DNA from: Byssochlamys sp. IMV 00236
Lineage: Eukaryota; Ascomycota; Eurotiomycetes; Eurotiales; Thermoascaceae
DNA length: 28,647 bases
Assembly: GCA_001931875.2 (NCBI GenBank)
Contig: MSJH02000825.1
Location: 1-28,647, forward strand
Direction of reading: 5' to 3'
A program made the translations under genes and the position numbers. The first letter of the stretch is position 1. Every line of letters starts with the position of its first letter. This document shows, piece after piece, positions 21,780-28,647 of the stretch. The notes beneath the pieces are model-generated. The model saw only the letters and a program-made list of their open reading frames with translations. It made no database searches and was not told where the DNA came from.

Positions 21780-22610
21780 ACAGTATTAAATTAAACCTGG
21801 CCTTAAATATAACTAGAACCTCTAGGTCTACCCCTTTCTTAACCTTTATTTAGTATATACTCTTCACTTAATCTGTATTGAGAAATATAATCTAAGTCTA
21901 ATTTTTTAGAGCTTAGCTTAGTTTGCTTAATCTTAGATTAAACCTAGCTCTGATGATAACTAGAATCTCTAGATTAACCTTTTTCTCAACCTCTGTTTAA
22001 TATATATTCTACACTTAATCTATATTAAGAATAATAATCTAAGTCTGATTTTTTAGAGCTTAGCTTAGTCTATTTAATCTTAGATTAAACCTAGCTTTAA
22101 TAATAATTAGAACCTTTAGATTAATCTCTTCTTTAACCTCTGTTCGGCATATACTCTGTATTTAATCTATATTAAGAATAATAATCTAAATCTGATTCTT
22201 TAGAGCTTGGCTTAATCTACTTAGTCCTAGATTAAACCTAGCTCTAATAATAATTAGAATCTCTAAATTAACCCCTTCCTTAACCTCTATTTAGTATATA
22301 TTCTGCACTTAATCTATATTAAGAATAATAATCTAAGTCTAATTCTTTAGAGCTTAGCTCAGTCTATTTAGTTCTAGATTAAATCTGGCTTTAATAATAA
22401 CTAGAACCTCTAAGTTAATCCCTTCTTTAATCTTTTCCTTAACCTCTATTTAGCATATATTCTGCACTTAATCTATATTGAGAATAATAATCTAAGTCTA
22501 ATTTTTCAGAACTTAGCTCAGTCTGCTTAATCCTAGATTAAACCTAGCTCTAACAATAACTAGAACCTCTAGGTTAACCTCTTTCTTAATCTCTGCTTAG
22601 TATATACTCT
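21780..22610. repeat. 147-bp tandem repeat, about 5.5 units
   Basis: The anchor TTAAACC (or TTAAATC) recurs at 21,791, 21,938, 22,085, 22,232, 22,379 and 22,538: four spacings of exactly 147 and one of 159, the last enlarged by a 12-bp insertion (near 22,420-22,440). Shared blocks include CTAGAACCTCTAGGTTAACC, AACCTCTATTTAG, CTGCACTTAATCTATATT, AATAATAATCTAAGTCT and TTTAGAGCTTAGCT. Units differ mainly by transitions. Short inverted pairs occur in each unit (CTTAAT..ATTAAG, AACCT..AGGTT). Each unit carries one AGCATATGCT-type motif in the same phase (21,852; about 21,999; 22,146; 22,293; 22,452; 22,599). Confidence 0.9.
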
Positions 22611-25600
22611 ATAAATATTTTATCTTTAGCCAATATATATTTAGCAAAAGATTTAGATAAGGATATTAAAATAACCTTAAAATTAGTATCTTTATTAGAA
22701 GATCAATTATTATTATTATCTAAAGATATATTATAGGGATTATTAGGATTAAATAATAAATAAGATTAATTTATTTAATAATTAGCAGCTTTTTAATTAT
22801 ATTAGTCTAAAAGATATATTCAGTATATATTTAAAGGCATATTAAACTTTTATCTTATTATTTCTCTACATCTATTAGGAAATCTGTATAATATTATTAT
22901 AATTTCACTATATATTATTAATACTATAGCTAAAAAGCTCTTATTATTTAGTAATATCTTCTATATATTATTATAGACTAAATATAAATTAGCCTTATTA
23001 GTATTTAATCTATGCTAGATAGATACTAAGCATATGCTAAATATAAATATATTATTAAATAGCCCCCAGTAAAGATAAATTTCTCCCTATATTATAATTA
23101 TCTTAAAAGTAATTATTTTTAGATAATCTAATATGCTTTTAAGCATAACTCTACTATTTAAAAGAGATTTTTAATATTTTCTATAATAATACAGTAAGAA
23201 TCTATAATTTTATTTTATTTTAAAGCCATTTTTTAGTATCTAGATATTCCTCACCCTATTAATATATAATTTAAAGGATTTCTTAGTAAGAATATAGATC
23301 CTATAGATATTTCAGTTAATAGATAAGGGGATAGGATTTTTTAAACTTTTTATAAAAATTGCGTTTAATATATATTTAGTAGAAGATAAATATATATTTA
23401 AGATATTCTTACTAATTAAGGGAAAGATAAATAGAATATAAGTAGTTACTAAAGCCTAAATATATTTAGCATATACTCTACATCTATTAAGATAATATTA
23501 ACTAAATACTTATTTCTTATATATATCTATAGTAATAGTTTATATCTCTTCTCTATTTAAAATATATACTTATTAAATATATTAATATACAGCTTATAAT
23601 AATATTTGAAATAATAATTTAAATATTCAAAAATATATATAATAAGTTTATAGAGAGATAAAAGCATAACAATAAATATTAATCCCTAATATAAAATCAG
23701 TATATATTAAATATATAATAAGAAGAAGTTAAACATATATCTAGCTTTAGAATTTCAGCTTAAGATTAAAAAGATATTTATATTTCTAAGTACTATTTTA
23801 TAAGCTAAATCTATTTTAAGATATTTAGCTTTTATAAATACTTTTGCTTAAATATTTATATAATAAATAATAATATATTCTCCAATTTCACTAATATCAA
23901 CTGTATAAATCTATTATTTATTACTTTCTTTATATTAGTTAAACTTATACTCTTACATAACCCCTATATAGTATTAGTATATATAAAATATATAATAAGA
24001 ATAGATTCTAACCGGCAATATCTGAACTAAATAGGTATTACAGAAGTTTTTATTTTTAAATTAAATAAATAATTTTATCCTTAATATTTAAAGAAGCTCT
24101 AATTAAATTTAGAGCTTAACCTTAATACTTTTACTTAAACATATATACTTTAGGAGATATTAAGAATTTATCTATAAGTATCTAGTCAGCATATACAGAA
24201 CGCAGGCTTAAGATATATATAATATACGCGTAGTTATAGTAAGAATATCTCCTTAATTAATTAGATCTATAAGTTCTTAAGCAAAATCTTAACTCAACTT
24301 AATTAGTAATAGAGGAAAATATATATAATCTTTTTAATAAATAAAAAGGATAAAAGGAAAATAATCTTAATTATAAGGAATAAAAATATTAATTAAAGTA
24401 TTATATTCTTTATATAAGACTTTAGATATACCTTAAAAATAATTAAATCCTAGACCTATAATCAGCATATGCCTAGTATATATAAAGCAAATACCTACTA
24501 TAAGTTATATGCCTTAAAATAATATAGTTAATATAGGTATAAGTAAATTAAATAAGAGTATTAGTACTATATATCCCATAAGCTACTAAGATATATAAAT
24601 AAGGCATATAAATTTAAGCTATATATATAGAGATAGTTTGTGTAATATACTATAATTTAAAATTACTTGCTAATAGGCAACTAATAAAGATAATTAATAG
24701 CTAAGGATATATTTAGCATATACTAAGATTAAATATAGAGTTAAACTTATTTTATACTATTTAAAGATTACTAGAGTTTAATTTAAGTATATCTATATTT
24801 TACTTTTTAAATAAAAATAATACCCTACTAATTATTAATTCTAAAAATAAAGAAATTTATTATACTAATTTTTAGTTTCTCTTTTAAGAAATTTATTAGC
24901 AGAAGTAGTATCAGATATATAGCCTGCTTCTTTATAAAGCATTTTAAAGATATTTAGTTTAATATAGCTATATTTATAGTATTATCTGAGCATATGCTCC
25001 GGCATATATTTATAATATTTAATGCCGCTATATTTATATGCCTAATAATATGCCTTACTTTAAATTTTATCCTTTTTATCCTTTTAAAGAAGTAGGAGAG
25101 ATAAGGTCTTATAATTGCCTTAAGTATAAAGCCTAAACTAGATTTAAGCTATATTTAGCATATACTCATAATATATTAAATATCTGCTTAAGATAAGGTA
25201 TAGATATACCTTTAATAAAAGTTGTTAAAATATTTAATAGATATTTATATTAAAATAATTATAAGGCAAAGGATTTTTTTAATAGATAAAATATAAGATA
25301 TTACTAAAATAAGTTATTAGATATTTAAAAATAGATAATTTATCTTAAATATTATTAACTATAATCTCAGAGATATTACTGCGGCTAATAATAATACCTA
25401 TAAAAAAATAGCCTTTTAGATATGTTTAGTATATGCCCTATTAAAACTTATATAAAAAAAATATATTTAATTAAGTCCTATATAAAGAGGAAATTTAAGA
25501 TATATCTTAAATTTTTTATCTTTGCTTTTTGTATAGGAATAGACACTGCTTTAATTGTTTATTATATCCTTAAACTAGTTTAAGTATGCTTTATAAAGGT

Positions 25601-25990
25601 TATAGTTCTGTATAAGTTTGCTCTATAATAAGTTAGTGTCTAGTCTAAATATAATAGATACTAAATATATATTTAGCGTCTGTTAGGCCTTTATAGGAAT
25701 TATATTAATATACCTAGATAAGAATATTATATAGCTATTAATTAAGAATACTATTAATTTAACTATCAATTATAGTTATTTAGTTCTCAGCTATTTTTAG
25801 GTATTTAGGGAAAAAGTAATAATACTTAGCTTTATATTAGCTATTATATATATATATATTACAAATTTTAAAGAGTTTTATTATATAAATATTATTATTA
25901 ATCCTTAGATAGGCTAACCTTATATTAATTACACAATCGGCTTATACTAAGCTTATACTTGATCTATATATAAGGTGGGTTAAGCTTAAC
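22611..25990. other. M interior, right part: no gene seen
   Basis: AT-rich with dispersed palindromic motifs. A short protein-like run occurs at about 22,647-22,735 (AKDLDKDIKITLKLVSLLED in one frame), but it is too short to assign. No transposase motif was found on either strand. Confidence 0.45.
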
Positions 25991-25999
25991 CTAGCTAAG

Positions 26000-26071
26000 G
26001 ATGAGCTCTAGGATAGGCTGAGCTCCTAGGATGGGCTGAGCTCGGCCCCAGCTGGGCCGAGGTGTATGCTC
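26000..26071. repeat. M right terminal repeat
   Basis: Contains GGATGGGCTGAGCTCGGCCC and GCTGGGCCGAGGTGTA. Read inverted it matches the left end of X2 for about 60 bases, including the two subterminal AGCTCAGCC units, and differs mainly by transitions. Confidence 0.8.
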
Positions 26072-26081
26072 TAAGTATCTC
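26072..26081. repeat. Right target-site duplication of M
   Basis: TAAGTATCTC, identical to 19,226-19,235. Relic C sequence resumes just beyond it. Confidence 0.85.
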
Positions 26082-27535
26082 TTTATAGAGACTTATAATA
26101 GAGGTTTACTTATTATCTGCTAATATTATATTATCTCTAAATTTTTAGCTTATAATAAGTTTATAATAATTCGCTATATCTCTATATATTATATTAATTT
26201 TAGCTCTATTATTTACTATAATATTTTATATCTTCTTATAACTATTAATTTTAATTAGTAACTTTAGAGTTATAGCTATATATAGTATTTTATCTTTATT
26301 AAGAGGCTTAAATTATAAGAATATATAAGTATACTAATTTACATTATTTATTATATACTTTATATTTAATATAGAGATATTAAACTATACTCTTTTAGTA
26401 TTATAGAATATTGCCTTTATTATTACTTACTATAATTATAAGGTAAATAAGGCTTTATATAAATTAAGAGATAGATTAATAAGATCCTAAATTAATATTT
26501 AAATTTTAATATTTAATATTTAGTTTATAACCTTTATTATATTAATAGTCTCTTTTAGCTTATTTATAACTTTAAACCTCTTTAATTTTTATTTCTCTTT
26601 TATCTTAATAATCTTTTTATCCTTATTTTACTTAAGTATATTCTTTATTTCTTCTTTAATTATCTTTATTTTCTTAATTATATCTAAAGGCTAATAATTA
26701 CTAAATTAGTTTATTTTAATTAAAGGAAATCTCTACTCTTATTTAATTACTTTCTATAATTTTTTTTATATAATTATTTAGTCTTGCTTTATCTTTTTTT
26801 TACTTTTTAAAGCTTATTTAATCTTATTATATTAATAAAATAATAATTTTTTATAATATCCCTAGCTTCTTCCTTAAACTTAAGTTATCTCTAGGCTATT
26901 CTAGTATAATTAACTAGATATTATATTTAATTAAGCTAATATTTTTTTACTCTTCTTTTAGTCTCTATTTAATAATTTCCTTTTATAATATATTTTTTTA
27001 TATAAAATAAATAACTTCTCTATTCTATTCTTTTAGCTTAAAGTAAAGTTTATAATTTTCTCTTTAATAAATAAGCTTTTAATTTAAGAGGCTTTTTAAA
27101 TTTAAATAATAAGATTAAATATAATTAAAAGCCTAATAGAAGTTATATAAATTTAGAGGTATTTTAAATTCTCTAATTAGGTTAAATCTTAAAAATACCT
27201 TAGCTTATATATTTATACTAATATTAGGCATACTATTATTAGGTCTCTCTATATATTATATATTATATAGTTTTAATTTCTTAAATTTTTTTATTAACTA
27301 ATTAATCTATAATTACTTTATTAACTTTATTTTAATACTCTATTATTTAATCTTACTCTTATTTTTATTTAAATAAATTTTATTAAATTTAATAAGAAAT
27401 TATATATTATTTTTTTTAGTTATTTTCTTCTTTATTAAAACTATTATATTTTAATCTTTCTCTAATTTATTATTATTAAGGTAATAAAGGGTTTTAATTA
27501 TTTTTACCTTATTTATTACTTCTTTATAGAAATTA
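26082..27535 (-). pseudogene. Relic C: gag C-terminal and linker region
   Basis: Minus-strand coding-like DNA between the gag core and the M insertion. The inferred protein is Lys/Gln/Leu-rich, for example LNKLQKVKKRQSK and YLSKIRIKRLLR near 26,850-26,600, and readable only through stops. A zinc knuckle is expected but was not placed. The frame should join 19,225 and lower once M is removed. Confidence 0.45.
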
Positions 27536-27539
27536 GTAT

Positions 27540-28390
27540 ATTTAATAATAAATAAAGTATAATAGTCTATATTTAACTCTTAAACTATTTACTACTTAAG
27601 CTTCTTTAAAAATCTTTAAAAATATTAAACTTCTTATAAATATTAGCTTAACTTATTTAAAGTTACTAATGCTTTTAATATAGCTTAATATTTTTAATTA
27701 TACTTCTTTAAGTTAAAGCTATTATATTTTATATTTTTAAACTTTTTTAGCTATTAAATATTATATTTCCTTTAATACTTATTATAATAAATATATTTTT
27801 ATTTAATTGCTTTTATTAGTTTTAGATAATTCTTTTCTTTATATTTAAATTAAATATTTATTTATAATAATACTAATAGGCTATAATAGTCTATAAATTA
27901 TTTAGTTTTTTCCTCTTTTAAGAGTTAATTTACCTTATATAGCTTTTTAAAAAGCCTTAAATAATAAATAATATTATCCCCTTTAAAATATAATACTCTA
28001 GGATTTCTAGATATTAATATTTATAAAGCTAATATAATCTAGATTAGCTATATTATTAGTAGTTCTATATTTTTAAATACTTAAGCTATTTATATCTCTA
28101 AATCTAATAATATTAAAGAGCTAAAAATCTTTCTATCTTAATTAATACTAAAAAGATTAGTGCTTTTTTTTATATTTTTTTAAAGAAATAGTAATAAAGA
28201 TAATAATAAGAAGTTTTTTTATTTTTTAATAAATAATTCTTACTTAATAATTTCTTATTCCTTTTAAATTTCTATTTCTCTTTTATATTTATTAAGCTCT
28301 TTTTTATATTTAATAGTCTTTCCTTTCTTTTATTACTAATATATATTTTTATCTTATATTATATTTATTATCTCTACTAATTTAAAAGAT
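27540..28390 (-). pseudogene. gag: Relic C: Ty3/gypsy gag
   Basis: Capsid gene of relic C, minus strand. A charged, probably coiled-coil N-terminus is read at 28,380-28,230 (KKELNKYKREIEIQKEQEII). The gag core begins near 28,010 with RNPRVLYFKGDNIIYYLRLF (family: PRKAP.F.GDNI..FL..FE..C), then KLYK, KTKQFIDYYS (family: EK...LPRYC), YLKLIKAIKQKYIYY (family: W..LK..L...Y...D), YQAILKALV.LNKLSQYL (family: Y......LV..G.LS..E) and a VQYFQRFLKKLKQQIV end (family: FL.GLP..L...V). This is the gag type that accompanies the pol found at 15,540-18,430, which supports one element split by M. No start codon can be trusted; X3 lies just upstream. Confidence 0.7.
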
Positions 28391-28408
28391 ATATTTATCT
28401 TTTTTTAT

Positions 28409-28647
28409 GGGCCTACACCTCGGCCCAGCCGGGGGCGAGCTCAGCCCACCCTAGAAGCTCAGCCCACCCGAGTATTTTTACCATTTTTTAAGTGGGCCGA
28501 GCTTTTAAACTAAAAACTTTAAAAATTTATTAAAAGTCGAAACCTAAAGATATTTCACTCGAAATTAAATATTTATATAGGTTATAACCTATATCTTATA
28601 TATATAAAAAAAGAAAAATTAAATATCTAAAAATCGATTTTTAAGAA
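28409..28647 (+). mobile_element. X3: short TIR element, copy cut by the window edge
   Basis: Starts GGGCCTACACC at 28,409 and runs off the right edge. Across its 239 visible bases I count one difference from X2 (ACTTTAAAAA here for ACTTCAAAAA there), a CpA-to-TpA change. About 280 bases lie outside, so its duplication cannot be checked. It has landed just upstream of relic C gag, where the 5' LTR or leader of C might be. Confidence 0.85.

Larger units (their letters stand above)
19440..25437. repeat. Dispersed palindromic motif AGCATATGCT and derivatives
   Basis: Full palindrome at 23,029-23,038 and 24,989-24,998 (the latter extends to GAGCATATGCTC). AGCATATACT at 19,440, 19,464, 19,572, 23,468, 24,715 and 25,157; its complement form AGTATATGCT at 21,273; AGTATATACT at 19,823, 20,747, 21,852 and 22,599. 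One- or two-base variants at 20,069, 20,260, 22,146, 22,293, 22,452, 24,188, 24,464, 25,001 and 25,428. Flanks are often TTT before and CTG after. Every common variant is what C-to-T or G-to-A at the CpA/TpG steps of AGCATATGCT gives. I saw no copy keeping GCATATGC outside M. Confidence 0.75.
19236..26071 (-). mobile_element. M: 6.8-kb TIR element inserted in relic C
   Basis: Bounded by GC-rich inverted ends (CGGGATATAGC at the left; GAGCATACACC at the right, read inverted) and by a 10-bp duplication. The left end matches the right end of X2, and the right end matches the left end of X2, so M belongs to the X family in opposite orientation. When M is removed, minus-strand relic C is contiguous from gag to RT. 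Base composition differs from the flanks: M keeps many more CpA, TpG and CpG sites. I found no transposase and no convincing coding frame. It contains a dispersed palindromic motif, a 147-bp tandem repeat and a 12-bp repeat. It is either a large non-autonomous element or one whose gene is beyond recognition. Confidence 0.8.

Noticed and set aside
21780..22610. CRISPR array.
   Set aside because: Whole 147-bp units repeat with scattered transitions; there is no repeat-spacer alternation, and the DNA looks eukaryotic.
1..28647. Mitochondrial or plastid DNA, given the extreme AT content.
   Set aside because: No organelle genes, tRNAs or rRNAs were seen, and the content is nuclear-type Ty3/gypsy relics and TIR elements.
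1..28647. TATA boxes, promoters and terminators.
   Set aside because: TATA-like and T-run sequences occur everywhere in such AT-rich DNA, so none can be supported.

Overview
This window looks like a gene-free, extremely AT-rich block of a filamentous ascomycete (Pezizomycotina-type) nuclear genome, made of old transposable elements that were mutated by RIP (repeat-induced point mutation). Stop codons are everywhere in all six frames and the only open frame above about 60 codons is a 61-codon one with no protein-like support. If stop codons are read as former Gln, Trp or Arg codons, long stretches on one strand or the other align by eye with Ty3/gypsy polyproteins. This is what C-to-T (and G-to-A) transitions without indels would produce. 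I cannot name the species.

Layout. (1) 1-387: part of a short TIR element, called X1 here, reaching the left edge. (2) 388-about 5,800, + strand: Ty3/gypsy relic A, with an unassigned broken frame (650-1545), gag with a mutated zinc knuckle, protease, RT, RNase H and the start of integrase. (3) About 6,170-11,960, + strand: Ty3/gypsy relic B, with gag, RT, RNase H, integrase and integrase C-terminus (chromovirus-like). It is split by X2 (8096-8613), a 0.52-kb TIR element with a visible target-site duplication. (4) About 12,100-28,390, - strand: relic C, a third Ty3/gypsy element of another lineage. Its gag lies at 27,540-28,390 and its RT, RNase H and integrase at 18,430-15,540. Downstream of it on the same strand is a lysine-rich broken frame that I cannot assign (12,100-15,530). 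Relic C is split by a 6.8-kb TIR element, M (19,236-26,071), also flanked by a target-site duplication. (5) 28,409-28,647: X3, a third X copy running off the right edge.

How the parts relate. M and X share the same two distinguishable GC-rich ends, so X looks like a short non-autonomous relative of M. The order of events can be read off: three gypsy elements were deposited and heavily RIP-mutated, M inserted into C, and the nearly unmutated X copies came last or escaped RIP. M has no recognisable gene. It carries more than twenty copies of a degenerate palindrome (AGCATATGCT and its RIP-type derivatives) and a 147-bp tandem repeat in which that motif recurs in phase. These are the least explained structures in the window.

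All homologies come from reading by eye and from memory of family motifs. No database search was run. Domain limits are approximate (tens of bases to about 100).
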